Below are positions 5,325 through 13,510 of a stretch of 37,988 bases of DNA, piece after piece (within the stretch, counting starts at the first letter, position 1; every line of letters begins with the position of its first letter). The DNA is from a virus. A program made the position numbers and the translations under genes. The notes beneath the pieces were generated by a model, which saw nothing but the letters and a program-made list of their open reading frames with translations, searched no databases and was not told where the DNA came from. The stretch covers positions 1 to 37,988 of the IMG/VR virus record IMGVR_UViG_3300031999_000093, one strand, 5' to 3'.

Positions 5325-6167
5325 ATGGCCAACCCCTTCCGCGAGATCCGCGGCGACTTCCTGCGGATGGACCTCCATGAGTTCGGCGAGCTCTATGCGT
5401 TCTTCGAGCGTATGCCCTCACTCGTGCGCCCCGCCGTTGCGCAACTTCTGAACGACTTGGCCTTTCGTGGCAGGGAGGTGGCGATCGACACGTTGGGCAA
5501 ACGCGTGATCATTCGAAACCGCAGGTTTGCCCTCTCGCGCATGCGCGTGCAAAAGACAGGCGCCAAGCCCATCGCTCAGCAGCAGGTCATTCTCGGGAGC
5601 ATCATCACCATAGGCAAGGGCGGGCACGTCAGCCAAGACGGCTGGGCGAGCCTGCAACGTGGAGGCGACGCCACTCGCAATCGAGTGCTGACGCTGGCAG
5701 CCCGCGGGGGGCAGAAGGAAAAACAGGCAAGTGCCAGCTCGAGGCTCAAGCCGAGCACCGATTTCCCCAAGCCCGAGGACTGGGGCGACATTGCAAACCC
5801 TCGCTCGCGCATGCAAGCGATGATCCGTGTGATGTCCGAGTCCAACGTATACGGCAGAGTCTTCATGCTGCCCAAGGGACAGAGCGGCGGCATGACTCCA
5901 GGGCTCTATCGTGTGGAGAAAGGGCGCTATAGGGACTATCGACACAGCAAGCACAGCGGCATAAGGACGGGCAACTGGCACCTCATCTCAGGGAGAACGC
6001 GTCCCGTGCCCAAGATCCAGATGCTGCAACGCTTCGGCAAAGCCCCGCGCGGCCAGCGTTGGCCCTGGATACAGACGACAGTCAAACAGCTCATCAAGAC
6101 AGCACCCCTTGCGAAGATGTGGAGCGCAGCCATGGACAGGGTGATGGCGAATGCGAAACCAAAATAA
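5325..6167 (+). CDS. Putative phage tail-completion / minor tail protein, GpZ-like (280 aa)
   Basis: Starts at the predicted transcription start of the upstream promoter. The N-terminal region (LVRPAVAQLLNDLAFRGREV, then LGKRVIIRNRRFALSRMRV) resembles the lambda GpZ / HK97-gp10-like pattern, where an alpha segment of paired small residues leads to a basic ..IRNRRF.. strand. A Gly/Arg-rich middle follows, then a C-terminal helix pair (WPWIQTTVKQLIKTAPLAKM). These proteins help finish the tail end or the head-tail joint. Position upstream of the terminase is unusual, as GpZ normally sits with tail genes. The family call is from pattern and is not certain; it could be another virion or early-late protein. 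Confidence 0.45.
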   Translation: MANPFREIRGDFLRMDLHEFGELYAFFERMPSLVRPAVAQLLNDLAFRGREVAIDTLGKRVIIRNRRFALSRMRVQKTGAKPIAQQQVILGSIITIGKGGHVSQDGWASLQRGGDATRNRVLTLAARGGQKEKQASASSRLKPSTDFPKPEDWGDIANPRSRMQAMIRVMSESNVYGRVFMLPKGQSGGMTPGLYRVEKGRYRDYRHSKHSGIRTGNWHLISGRTRPVPKIQMLQRFGKAPRGQRWPWIQTTVKQLIKTAPLAKMWSAAMDRVMANAKPK

Positions 6168-6290
6168 AAAGGTACTGTGACACGATTCGCAATTGTAGAG
6201 CGCGTCATGTCGCGACGTCCGGACAACTGGACCTGCGGCGGGCGGCGTTAAGGTTAAGCGCCGGCGCTTGCTTAATCAGTTCCCTCGATG

Positions 6291-6310
6291 ATACCCTGTG
6301 CACGTGGTAT
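6291..6310 (+). promoter_or_regulatory. Palindrome copy 2 (ATAC-N3-GTGCAC-N3-GTAT) upstream of small terminase
   Basis: GATAC CCT GTGCAC GTG GTATC, with both outer arms extended by one base pair. It lies in the 160-bp gap 6168-6327. A -10-like TATCAG (6308-6313) overlaps its right end, but the -35 position (TCGATG) is poor, so a promoter here would need help or be weak. Otherwise this gap holds nothing I can identify. Confidence 0.6.
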
Positions 6311-6327
6311 CAGCGAAGTCCAGCACC

Positions 6328-7074
6328 GTGAGCAAGGCCGAGTTCGCGCGCCTGGCCAAGGTCAGCAAGCCCGCGGTCTCCATCGCCCTGCGGAAGGGCC
6401 GAATCACCGCCGAACGCGATGGCAGCATGAATCCCCAGCGCCCCGAGAACGCCGCGTATCTCACCACGCGAAAGCGGCAACGCCGTCAATCCAGTCCTGG
6501 CCCGGGCGGCGGGAAGCGCGCGCCGGCCAAGCAGAAACCCTCGCGGTCGGAGCGCCGGCGGAAGCCGACCAAGGGGAAACCCAGGCAGCACATCGCCCGG
6601 TCGGCCGGCGGGCGGAAGAAGCAGAGAGCGCAGATCGCGGAGAGCGGTCCGCAGAAGGGCGCGCTGCAGATCGACGGTGAAACCTTCCACATGGCCGACC
6701 TGCGCCACACGATCGCGAAAGCCAACAAGGCGGAACAGGAGATCGCCATCCGCCGCGGCGAGCTCGTGGAACGCAGGGACGTCCACAACTTCATGGCCCG
6801 GCTCTACCAAGTGCACGCATCGCAACTGAAGACCTACGCGGAGAAGATAGGCCCCGACGTGGCCGCGGCGTTCAAGCTCACCGATGCCGAGACCCCGCGG
6901 ATCCAGGAGATCGCAGGCACGGACATGCTGCGCGTGCTCAGTCAAATCAAACGCGAGATGAACGACTACCTGGAGAGCATCGGGAACGAGGAGCTGGAAG
7001 ATAGACCTAAACCGAAAACCAAGCCAGTGGCGCGGAAACGGAAGAAACCCCGAGCCCGAGAGGCCAAGCAATGA
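6328..7074 (+). CDS. Terminase small subunit, putative (248 aa)
   Basis: GTG 6328 is preferred; upstream GTGs at 6298 and 6304 lie inside the palindrome. Residues 1-25 form an HTH: VSKAEFARLAKVSKPAVSIA followed by LRKGRI, as in Nu1-like terminase DNA-recognition domains. A long basic, low-complexity linker (residues about 50-115, rich in K/R/P/G) follows. The C-terminal helical part (LRHTIAKANKAEQEIAIRRG, ERRDVHNFMARLYQVHA) is typical of small terminases that meet the large subunit. It would recognise the packaging site and load the motor. It ends with an ATGA overlap into a LAGLIDADG gene, which separates it from the large subunit. Confidence 0.8.
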   Translation: MSKAEFARLAKVSKPAVSIALRKGRITAERDGSMNPQRPENAAYLTTRKRQRRQSSPGPGGGKRAPAKQKPSRSERRRKPTKGKPRQHIARSAGGRKKQRAQIAESGPQKGALQIDGETFHMADLRHTIAKANKAEQEIAIRRGELVERRDVHNFMARLYQVHASQLKTYAEKIGPDVAAAFKLTDAETPRIQEIAGTDMLRVLSQIKREMNDYLESIGNEELEDRPKPKTKPVARKRKKPRAREAKQ

Positions 7075-7505
7075 GTGAACAATCTGGAGCGATTTCTTGG
7101 CGTGATGTTGCTTGGTATTTCGAGGGTGAAGGTTCCGTAGGCTATTATAAAGCCTCTGCCAGGAAGAGACACATTCTCTTTGTCCGCTTGAGTTCGAGCA
7201 ACAAGGCTTTACTCGATGAAATAAGAAACCAACTCATCCCCGATGCTGCCGTTTCAATTTCAACTAAAGCCGGTTCAACAAGCGGTGGCGTCCTTCATAA
7301 GAAGAGCGGTTTCAATCTTGTATTGTGCTGCGATAAGGCACTGATTTTCCTCTCAGGAATCGCGAAGCACCTGCCTGATTGCTCTGAAAAATTGCCGCAA
7401 GTCAAACTCGCACTATCTATCGGCAAGTGGACCGATGGCTTGGGGGCTGGACAAATGAAAACCATGAAACACCTCCCCTACCGGGATCCCCCGCAGCGCG
7501 CATGA
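7071..7505 (+). CDS. LAGLIDADG homing-endonuclease-like protein inserted between terminase genes (144 aa)
   Basis: VAWYFEGEGSVGYYKASARK is a clear variant of the LAGLIDADG block (LAGFxDGEGS), with E14-G15-E16-like acidic residues for metal. A central beta-rich part (HILFVRLSSSNKALLDEIRN, then KSGFNLVLCCDKALIFLSG) matches the family's DNA-binding saddle. Only one motif is seen, so it would act as a homodimer. It is AT-richer than both neighbours. It overlaps each by 4 bp in an ATGA junction, so it exploits translational coupling without breaking the genes. The last dozen residues (KHLPYRDPPQRA) return to GC-rich codons, as if retained from the old terminase leader. Confidence 0.75.
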   Translation: MSEQSGAISWRDVAWYFEGEGSVGYYKASARKRHILFVRLSSSNKALLDEIRNQLIPDAAVSISTKAGSTSGGVLHKKSGFNLVLCCDKALIFLSGIAKHLPDCSEKLPQVKLALSIGKWTDGLGAGQMKTMKHLPYRDPPQRA

Positions 7506-9550
7506 CCCGCACCGATCGGGAGTTCTTCCGCAAGGAGCTCGAGCTCCTCCCCGACGACGCCCCCCCGCGGCTGATCTCTGAATACGTCCAGGGCCGCCGC
7601 ATCATGCCCCCTGACACCCCGTTCCCCGGCTACTGGTCCAATGCGCGCACTCCCTACCTCATCGAGCTGATGGACGACATGAGCCCTTACTCTCCCGTGC
7701 AGCACTCGATCACGATGAAGGCGCGCAAGCTGGGATGCACCGCTGCGGCGGAGAACGTGGTCGCCTACTGGGTCGACGCCAACCCCACGGCCGTGGAATA
7801 CGTGACGGCCACCGACGAGCTTGCCGAGGACTGGAGCACGCGCCGCTGGGACCCCGTGGTCGATTCCCTGGGCTTCCGCCATAAGATGGCCGCGCAGACG
7901 AATCTCGCCAAGTCCCGCCGCACCGGTGACAAGGTTTTCAAGAAGGAGTTCGTCGGCGGCTACCTGGACATCATCTCCTCGAGCTCGAAGAAGGCCACCC
8001 GCGCCGGTGACATCCGCGTCCTGGTCCGGGATGAAATCGACGGCCGCCCTCCCCTTCTGGTCTCGGGCGAAGGCTACTGGACGGAGGTGAACTACGGGCA
8101 CACCGCGAGCTGGGGCGCGCGCAAGAAGGTCATGGACTTCAGTTCCCCGACGACAACCGAGACCTCGGAGATCGCCCGCCTGTACGCCCTGGGCGACTGC
8201 CGCAAGTTCCTCGTGCCCTGCCCATTCTGCGGACACCGCCCGGCGAAGGTGATCTCCCTCCCGGGCATGCCCACGGCCAAGATCCGCCAAGACTCCCGCG
8301 ACCAGGAACTCGTGCATCTGGCCGACGCCGCCGCGCACGGAATCAAAGGCGAGACCAATGGCGGCGTGTTCCTCCGCGCCTACTACCAGTGCGAGTTCTG
8401 CCACGAGGCGATATTCGAGTACCAGAAAACGGACATGCTCGCCGGTGGCCACTGGGAGCCGACGAAGAAATCGAGCGACCCGACCCTGCGCTCCCGGCAG
8501 ATCTCCTCCCTGTATTCCCCGTTCGGCATGCTCTCGTGGAACGATTACTGGAGGCTGTACATGGCAAGCCTCGAAACCCCCGACGGCCCTCGGGCCTTCA
8601 CCAACCTCTATCGCGGCCTGCCCTACGCGGAGACCGGAGCGCGCCCTGACCTGCGCAAGGTCATCGCCCTTCGTGGGACCTACAAGCAGACCGAGGTCCA
8701 GAAAGGCGTCATCTATCTCACGGCAGCCGTCGACGTCCAGCGCGGAAAGGACAAGCCCGAGTCACCCGATGAGGGGCCGCGCCTGGAGATGGAGGTCCTC
8801 GGCCATGGCCGCGGGTACAAGACATGGAGCGTGGACTATCGAAAGTTCCACGGCTCGATCGACGATCCCTACGCCGGCTCCTGGGAGAAGCTAGACGCGT
8901 GGGCCACCACGGGCGCTCCGGGGGGAGGAAGCGGCCTCCTGTACACGCGCGCGGATGGAGTGCGGTTCACACCCGCGGTCATCCTCATCGACTCCTCGGA
9001 CGGAAAGGTCATGAACATCGTCTACGGCTTCTGCGGGCGCTGGCGATCCACCTTCCCCTGCAAAGGCGCGAAGACCATCGTGGCAGACGCCGATCGCCGC
9101 GAGAAGGGTGACATCGCAGGCACGGCATACAAGCGGTGGCGAATCGGGTCCACGGGCGACGTCACCCAACCCCTCTACGAGATCAACACCCAGTTCTACA
9201 AGGCGCAGTTGTACAACAAGCTGGGCACGGTCATGCGCCGACCGATGGAGCCGCAGGCGAACGGCTTCCAGGACTTCCCCCGGGATTACGACGACGAGTA
9301 CTTCGCGCAGCTCATCGCCGAGGAGCAACTCTCCGATGGCAGCTTCAAGTCGATTCGTGCCAGAAACGAAGCCCTGGACTGCCGCGTGTACAACATGGCA
9401 GCGGGGGACATCTACCTCATGGGCCTGGTGGAAGGCATGAGGCGTGCCGCGCGTGAGAAGGGCGCCACCGTCCGCCAAGCCGAGGAGATCGGCTCAAACC
9501 ACGCCCTTGCGTGGCTGGAGTCAAGGATTCAACCCAGGGCGAGCGGCTGA
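7502..9550 (+). CDS. Terminase large subunit, lambda GpA family (682 aa)
   Basis: Start ATG 7502 is coupled to the LAGLIDADG stop; an in-frame extension to 7427 is less likely. Residues 73-86 carry the divergent Walker A of this family (KARKLGCTAAAENVVAYW), followed by EYVTATDELAEDWSTRRWDP. Walker B is VRDEIDG near residue 178. Two CxxC pairs (CPFCGH near 240, CEFCHE near 296) make a zinc knuckle usual in GpA. From about 405 the nuclease domain begins (TAAVDVQ), with IDSSDG and ALDCRVYNMAA. The N-terminal ATPase drives DNA into the prohead and the C-terminal nuclease cuts the concatemer. Length is in the GpA range. Confidence 0.94.
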   Translation: MTRTDREFFRKELELLPDDAPPRLISEYVQGRRIMPPDTPFPGYWSNARTPYLIELMDDMSPYSPVQHSITMKARKLGCTAAAENVVAYWVDANPTAVEYVTATDELAEDWSTRRWDPVVDSLGFRHKMAAQTNLAKSRRTGDKVFKKEFVGGYLDIISSSSKKATRAGDIRVLVRDEIDGRPPLLVSGEGYWTEVNYGHTASWGARKKVMDFSSPTTTETSEIARLYALGDCRKFLVPCPFCGHRPAKVISLPGMPTAKIRQDSRDQELVHLADAAAHGIKGETNGGVFLRAYYQCEFCHEAIFEYQKTDMLAGGHWEPTKKSSDPTLRSRQISSLYSPFGMLSWNDYWRLYMASLETPDGPRAFTNLYRGLPYAETGARPDLRKVIALRGTYKQTEVQKGVIYLTAAVDVQRGKDKPESPDEGPRLEMEVLGHGRGYKTWSVDYRKFHGSIDDPYAGSWEKLDAWATTGAPGGGSGLLYTRADGVRFTPAVILIDSSDGKVMNIVYGFCGRWRSTFPCKGAKTIVADADRREKGDIAGTAYKRWRIGSTGDVTQPLYEINTQFYKAQLYNKLGTVMRRPMEPQANGFQDFPRDYDDEYFAQLIAEEQLSDGSFKSIRARNEALDCRVYNMAAGDIYLMGLVEGMRRAAREKGATVRQAEEIGSNHALAWLESRIQPRASG

Positions 9551-9572
9551 AAGACGGCCGATTTCACCCCCC

Positions 9573-9602
9573 TTGTAAAATACGCCGTGCACGCTGTATC
9601 TT
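9573..9602 (+). promoter_or_regulatory. Promoter with palindrome copy 3 (9580-9599)
   Basis: TTGTAA (9573-9578), 18 bp, TATCTT (9597-9602). ATAC GCC GTGCAC GCT GTAT fills the spacer. The ATG at 9609 is again 7 bp after the -10, so a message from here would be leaderless. There is no Shine-Dalgarno between the -10 and the ATG (TGATCC). The architecture matches copy 1 almost base for base. Confidence 0.65.
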
Positions 9603-9608
9603 TGATCC

Positions 9609-9902
9609 ATGGGCGATCCTGCCTACTCCAACCTCCCTCAGACCACGGCAACGCGCTACGCCGCGCACTACACCTACTGGCAGACGATCCTCACCAACCT
9701 CCAGGCCCAGCTCACCGCGCGCTCACTCGACCAGCCCATCGACTCCTACTCGTTCGACTCGGGGGAGGGCAGGCAGAGCACGACGCGCATGAGCATCGAC
9801 CAGCTCATGGCGGCCGTCGAGCGCGCCGAGCGCATGGTCCGCTACTACGAGATGAAGCTCTACGGCCGCGGGCTCATGTCCCTCGTGCTGAGGAGGAAGT
9901 GA
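9609..9902 (+). CDS. gpW-like head-tail joining protein, putative (97 aa)
   Basis: A helical start (TRYAAHYTYWQTILTNLQAQ) is followed by a beta hairpin around SYSFDSGEGRQSTTRMS, then a helix LDQLMAAVERAERMVRYYEM-type segment ending in a basic tail. Helix-hairpin-helix order with the phrase ..SGEGRQS(T)T/R.. is the gpW-like pattern. gpW binds the portal from below and ends packaging. The position between terminase and portal is where lambda W sits. The start codon is exactly where the upstream promoter would start transcription. It ends in TGATG with the next gene. Confidence 0.65.
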   Translation: MGDPAYSNLPQTTATRYAAHYTYWQTILTNLQAQLTARSLDQPIDSYSFDSGEGRQSTTRMSIDQLMAAVERAERMVRYYEMKLYGRGLMSLVLRRK

Positions 9903-10108
9903 TGCACAGCCCGATGCGGACCGCGATGATCATGACGACGATGCTGGCCATGGCGGTAGGCGGAATGATGGATCCCGAGATGCCCGACGTCGCCGGCCAT
10001 CCTCCCCGCCCCAAGGGCTACGGCGTGCACCTATCCAAGACCGAGCGCCGCGGGAAATCCCCCGCCGAGCTGCAGCGCCTGCGCGCCGAGAGGATACGCG
10101 ATGGCTAA
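9902..10108 (+). CDS. Small Met-rich protein, unknown function (68 aa)
   Basis: ATG overlaps the previous stop (TGATG) and the gene overlaps the portal start by 8 bp. The N-terminus is extremely methionine-rich: MHSPMRTAMIMTTMLAMAVG, which could be one membrane segment or a signal-like helix. The second half is basic and helical (LSKTERRGKSPAELQRLRAE). No known domain is recognised. The tight overlaps support translation. It may be a minor head component or just an accessory peptide. Confidence 0.55.
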   Translation: MHSPMRTAMIMTTMLAMAVGGMMDPEMPDVAGHPPRPKGYGVHLSKTERRGKSPAELQRLRAERIRDG

Positions 10109-11882
10109 GCGGCGTTCCTTGTTTGCTGGAGTCCTTGACCTCATTGCCGATCGATCGGAGTTTAGGAAAACTCAGCGCGCCGCTCTGAAGCAGATGGCGC
10201 AGGATGCCCTCCGGGATCCCCGCGCGATTCAGGCCCCCACGCCCCAGGCCATCGCCAGCGGCTACACCACGGCCCTCTCCCGATCGGGCGGCGCGAAATG
10301 GATCGGCGGGCTCTCCTCCCCCTATGCCTCGCACGTCATCGATCACTGGCAGATGCGCCAGCAAGCCCGCGATGCCGTCCACGACAGTCAGGTCGCGCGC
10401 GCGATCGATTTCCGCTGGGCTGAATCCGTCGTGGGTACCGGCTTGCGCTGGGCTCCCGAACCCGACACGGAGCTCCTCGGCATTTCACCTGAGCAAGCCG
10501 ACGCCTGGGCGCAGATAGCCGCCCGCCGCTTCCACCTCTGGGCAAGTTCCAAGGCCCAGCATCGTGCGGGGAACATGACCTGGTACCAGTCGCAGTTCGT
10601 CTACGAACTGGCGCAGCACCGGGACAACGACATGTTCGCGCGGTTCTTCTACAACCCCGCGCGCGCCGATCTCCTCAACCCCCTCCAATGGGATTTCATC
10701 GACCCGAACCAGATCCGGGGCGACGCCTGGACCTCCACCTCCTTCTATGCCGGACACCCCGAGGACGGGATCACGCGGGACGCCGCGGGCGTGGAAACCT
10801 CCTACAAGATCTGGGTCCAGCGCCCGGGCGAGTTCAAGTTCGACGAGGTCACCATTCCGCGCATCGGCGAGAAAAGCCGGCGCATCTTCATGATCCACGG
10901 CTACAGCCCCGAGTATGCAGGCCAGGGACGCGGCTTCTCGCGCATCGCCCACGCCATCCAGGAGTTCGAGAACATCACGGATTTCAGCGCGGCCCAGATC
11001 AAGAAGGCGATCGCGCAGTCAAACCTCGTGCTCACCGCCGAGAGCGAGACCGACGCGCCCTCGGGCAACCCCTTCGACTCCCTGGGCATGCCCGCTGCAG
11101 GACCCGCCTCACTCCAATATGGAACCCTGCCCATACCGTCGCCCTCTGCGGCGAATGTGACCCCCGCGAGCGTGTCCTACACACCGATCGCCGAGGCCAC
11201 GTTGGCCGAACCCGGAACCACCATGGTCTTCGGCCTCGATGGCAAGAACAAGCTCAAGCCTTTCCTCAACACGTCGCCCGTCGACAGCTTTGACACCTTC
11301 GTCGATTCCTTTGCCGCCTACCTCTCGGCAGCCAACGGCATCCCCATCGAGATGGTGCTCATGCGGTTCAACGCCAACTATAGCGCGTCCCGTGGGGCCC
11401 TGGTCCTGTTCTGGCGCAATTGCCTCATGTGGCGCCAGGAGATGGCCACTGACTACCTGTACCCGACCGTCGAGATGTGGCTCTCGGGGGAAATCGCGGC
11501 GGGAACGATCCAGTGCCCCGGGTGGAACGATCCCGTGCTCAAGGCAGCCTGGATGATGGGCCGGTGGGTAGGCCTGCCCATGCCGAACATCGATCCCGCG
11601 ATGACGGCGAAGGCAGACCAGCTCTATTGCGAGTTGGGCGCGCAGGACCTGGACGAGGTGGCCCGCAACCTCAACGGATCCAGCGGACGCGCCAACCGCG
11701 CCAAGCTCGCGCGCCAGTTCGCGGAGCTTCGGGAGGCCGGCCCGGTACCGTGGGCACAAGCGAAAGCCGCGCCTCCCGGGGCGGATGGTGAACCCCCGTC
11801 GGACGAGAAACCCGAAAAGCCGGGCGAAAACGGAAACGGCTCGCGGAAGCCGCGCAAACTCCAGAGAGTACCAGCGAGGTAG
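10101..11882 (+). CDS. Portal protein, lambda family (593 aa)
   Basis: The length and order match the lambda gpB family: an N-terminal helix region (RSLFAGVLDLIADRSEFRKT), a wing with RDNDMFARFFYNP, then PLQWDFIDPNQIRGD, and a long central part with GYSPEYAGQGRGFSRIAHAI and IPIEMVLMRFNANYSASRGA. The last two blocks are well conserved in this portal family. The C-terminal 60 residues are Pro/Lys/Gly-rich and likely disordered. Twelve copies form the DNA entry channel of the head. No internal protease site can be read by eye. Stop TAG overlaps the start of a 21-bp tandem repeat. Confidence 0.93.
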   Translation: MAKRRSLFAGVLDLIADRSEFRKTQRAALKQMAQDALRDPRAIQAPTPQAIASGYTTALSRSGGAKWIGGLSSPYASHVIDHWQMRQQARDAVHDSQVARAIDFRWAESVVGTGLRWAPEPDTELLGISPEQADAWAQIAARRFHLWASSKAQHRAGNMTWYQSQFVYELAQHRDNDMFARFFYNPARADLLNPLQWDFIDPNQIRGDAWTSTSFYAGHPEDGITRDAAGVETSYKIWVQRPGEFKFDEVTIPRIGEKSRRIFMIHGYSPEYAGQGRGFSRIAHAIQEFENITDFSAAQIKKAIAQSNLVLTAESETDAPSGNPFDSLGMPAAGPASLQYGTLPIPSPSAANVTPASVSYTPIAEATLAEPGTTMVFGLDGKNKLKPFLNTSPVDSFDTFVDSFAAYLSAANGIPIEMVLMRFNANYSASRGALVLFWRNCLMWRQEMATDYLYPTVEMWLSGEIAAGTIQCPGWNDPVLKAAWMMGRWVGLPMPNIDPAMTAKADQLYCELGAQDLDEVARNLNGSSGRANRAKLARQFAELREAGPVPWAQAKAAPPGADGEPPSDEKPEKPGENGNGSRKPRKLQRVPAR

Positions 11883-11923
11883 GGTCGCGAGATGGAGAGG
11901 TAAGGTCGCGAGATGGAGAGGTA
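11883..11923 (+). repeat. 21-bp tandem duplication carrying two 3-codon mini-ORFs
   Basis: A 20-bp unit GGTCGCGAGATGGAGAGGTA occurs at 11883 and at 11904 with one extra A between, and its first four bases recur at 11924 just before the next gene's ATG. Each unit includes ATG-GAG-AGG-stop (MER), ending in TAA then TAG. GGAGAGG also serves as the ribosome-binding site of the gene at 11928. The repeat probably arose by recent slippage. Confidence 0.8.
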
Positions 11924-11927
11924 GGTC

Positions 11928-12275
11928 ATGGCAGAAGTACCCCCGGTCCCGAAGACGACGAAAGATGCGGTCATTGCGATCTGGTACAAGATTTTCAATG
12001 GCCTATCGGCGGCGGTCGAGGAGACGCGCTGCCTGGCGAAAGATACCGCCGGCCGGGTCCAGACAATCGAGGGAGTACTCCCGACCCTCTGGACGCGCGA
12101 GCAGCACGAGAAGATGCACGCGGAATACATCGCCGAGTGCGAGGCCAAGGCTAAGGAGAAACAGGAACACGGCGAGCGCAGGAAGATGAGCCGGCGCGAC
12201 GTGATCATGCTCCTCCTGGTCGGCATCGGCACCCTCGCGGGGATCGCCTTCGGGGTGATCGGGATGGCGAAATGA
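11928..12275 (+). CDS. Small membrane protein with C-terminal TM helix, possible holin-like (115 aa)
   Basis: A soluble N-terminus (MAEVPPVPKTTKDAVIAIWY, then helices to about residue 85, many charged) leads to one TM segment VIMLLLVGIGTLAGIAFGVI near the C-terminus, with RRKMSRRD before it. This N-in/C-tail pattern resembles small phage membrane proteins annotated as holins or lysis accessory proteins. It lies just upstream of the lysis block, now split from it by a GIY-YIG gene. Function is inferred from topology and location only. Confidence 0.6.
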   Translation: MAEVPPVPKTTKDAVIAIWYKIFNGLSAAVEETRCLAKDTAGRVQTIEGVLPTLWTREQHEKMHAEYIAECEAKAKEKQEHGERRKMSRRDVIMLLLVGIGTLAGIAFGVIGMAK

Positions 12276-12913
12276 TTACCGGCGCGCGCCTCTGGGGGAT
12301 CATCTATCGCGCAACGAATCTCTCCAATGGGAAAGTCTATATCGGACAATCAGTAGAGTCTTTGTGCGAGAGAAAGAGCAAGCACCTGAATGAGGCTCGG
12401 AATGGGAAAGACTCATATTTCGCACGAGCCCTCCGTGAGTATGGGATCGCCGGTTTCAATTGGGGAATCATCCACAACATCCAAGCGGATGATCGCGTTG
12501 TTCTCAAAAGAAATCTGAACGATCTGGAAATAAAAGAGATCAGAGCGCACGCATCAATGAATAGGGATCGCGGATACAACCTGACTATCGGCGGGGCTGG
12601 ATCAATCGGATTCCGAATGTCACCAGAGAGTAGAGAGAAAATGCGGAAAGCAAAGTTGGGAGTGCCACGATCAATGGAGGCGCGGAAAGCTGTTGGCGAT
12701 GGCCATCGGGGATTGCATCACAGCGAAGAGAGCAAAAGAAAACTATCCGAATCAAAGATTGGCTCCCGAAATCCTATGTTCGGCAGAGCCATCTCGGAAG
12801 ATCATCGGCGCCGGCTTTCACTTGCTCAGAAAGGCAGGATCGTATCTGAGGAAACCAGGTGGCGCCAAAGTGAAGGAATGAAAAGAGCGTGGGCAAGAAG
12901 GAAAGCTGCATGA
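12272..12913 (+). CDS. GIY-YIG homing endonuclease with NUMOD3-type repeats (213 aa)
   Basis: The GIY-YIG block reads WGIIYRATNLSNGKVYIGQS, followed by a conserved Arg (ERKSKHL) and later LNDLEIKEI with the catalytic Glu. The C-terminal half has three NUMOD3-like DNA-binding repeats (SPESREKMRKAKLG, SEESKRKLSESKIG, SEDHRRRLSLAQKG). It is AT-rich and inserted between GC-rich genes. It overlaps both neighbours by ATGA. Its first residues MITGARLW nearly repeat MITGAKLW, the start of the downstream peptidase, in DNA as well (16 of 24 bases). It would cut an intronless or uninvaded allele and copy itself in. Confidence 0.9.
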   Translation: MITGARLWGIIYRATNLSNGKVYIGQSVESLCERKSKHLNEARNGKDSYFARALREYGIAGFNWGIIHNIQADDRVVLKRNLNDLEIKEIRAHASMNRDRGYNLTIGGAGSIGFRMSPESREKMRKAKLGVPRSMEARKAVGDGHRGLHHSEESKRKLSESKIGSRNPMFGRAISEDHRRRLSLAQKGRIVSEETRWRQSEGMKRAWARRKAA

Positions 12914-13500
12914 TCACCGGGGCCAAGTTGTGGAACGACAGAAGCACATATTTTCGACAAGACAACAATCCCACAGAGACCATGCTAAAGAAAATGGGCG
13001 GGAAGTGGCTCGAAACCTGCGGACCCACGGCTGCCGCGAATTGCCTCGCCGCCCTCGGCTACGATCTCACCATCACCTGCCCCGGGGGATGGGTGCCGCA
13101 GCCCGAGGAGATCCTCGAGGATTTCCTGAACGACCCGCGCAACTACCCGGACATGCGGGCGGTGCGCTCCAACCTCGATCCCGCGAGCATCCCCGGCAAC
13201 CGCGTGCCGCAGTACTACCCGCTGGCGGTCTCCCGCGTGTTCAAGGCGCTGGGCAATTACGTCGAGAGCCATTCCTTCGACGCGCTGGTCGACCACCTGT
13301 CCAAGGGCATGGCCGTCCAACTGTGCCTCATGACGCCCGGCCACTATATCGCGGCGGTCGCCTATGACGATGAGACTCACGAGGTCCTCTACCGCGACCC
13401 CTGGCCCGAGCGATTCGCGGACGGGAACGGATTCAACCGCAGAATGAGCGCAACGGAGTTTCAGGCGAACACGAAAAGCTTCGCCATCATCTATCTGTAG
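12910..13500 (+). CDS. C39-like cysteine peptidase, probable phage lysis enzyme or virion hydrolase (196 aa)
   Basis: ATG 12910 overlaps the endonuclease stop; an earlier GTG-type reading at 12889 is inside that gene. TCGPTAAANCLAALG carries the papain-fold nucleophile Cys, and TPGHYIAAVAYDD has the catalytic His. YRDPWP supplies the Asp, as in C39-like peptidases. There is no signal peptide. Such domains are used as endolysins or peptidoglycan endopeptidases in some phages, and its place before a holin-like gene and spanins supports that. C39 peptidases also process leader peptides, so the substrate is not certain. Confidence 0.75.
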   Translation: MITGAKLWNDRSTYFRQDNNPTETMLKKMGGKWLETCGPTAAANCLAALGYDLTITCPGGWVPQPEEILEDFLNDPRNYPDMRAVRSNLDPASIPGNRVPQYYPLAVSRVFKALGNYVESHSFDALVDHLSKGMAVQLCLMTPGHYIAAVAYDDETHEVLYRDPWPERFADGNGFNRRMSATEFQANTKSFAIIYL

Positions 13501-13510
13501 GGAGGGGACA

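Noticed and set aside
5155-5451. 98-aa frame starting in the GTAAG region
   Set aside because: Runs through a likely terminator and promoter into another frame of the next gene; residues look random.
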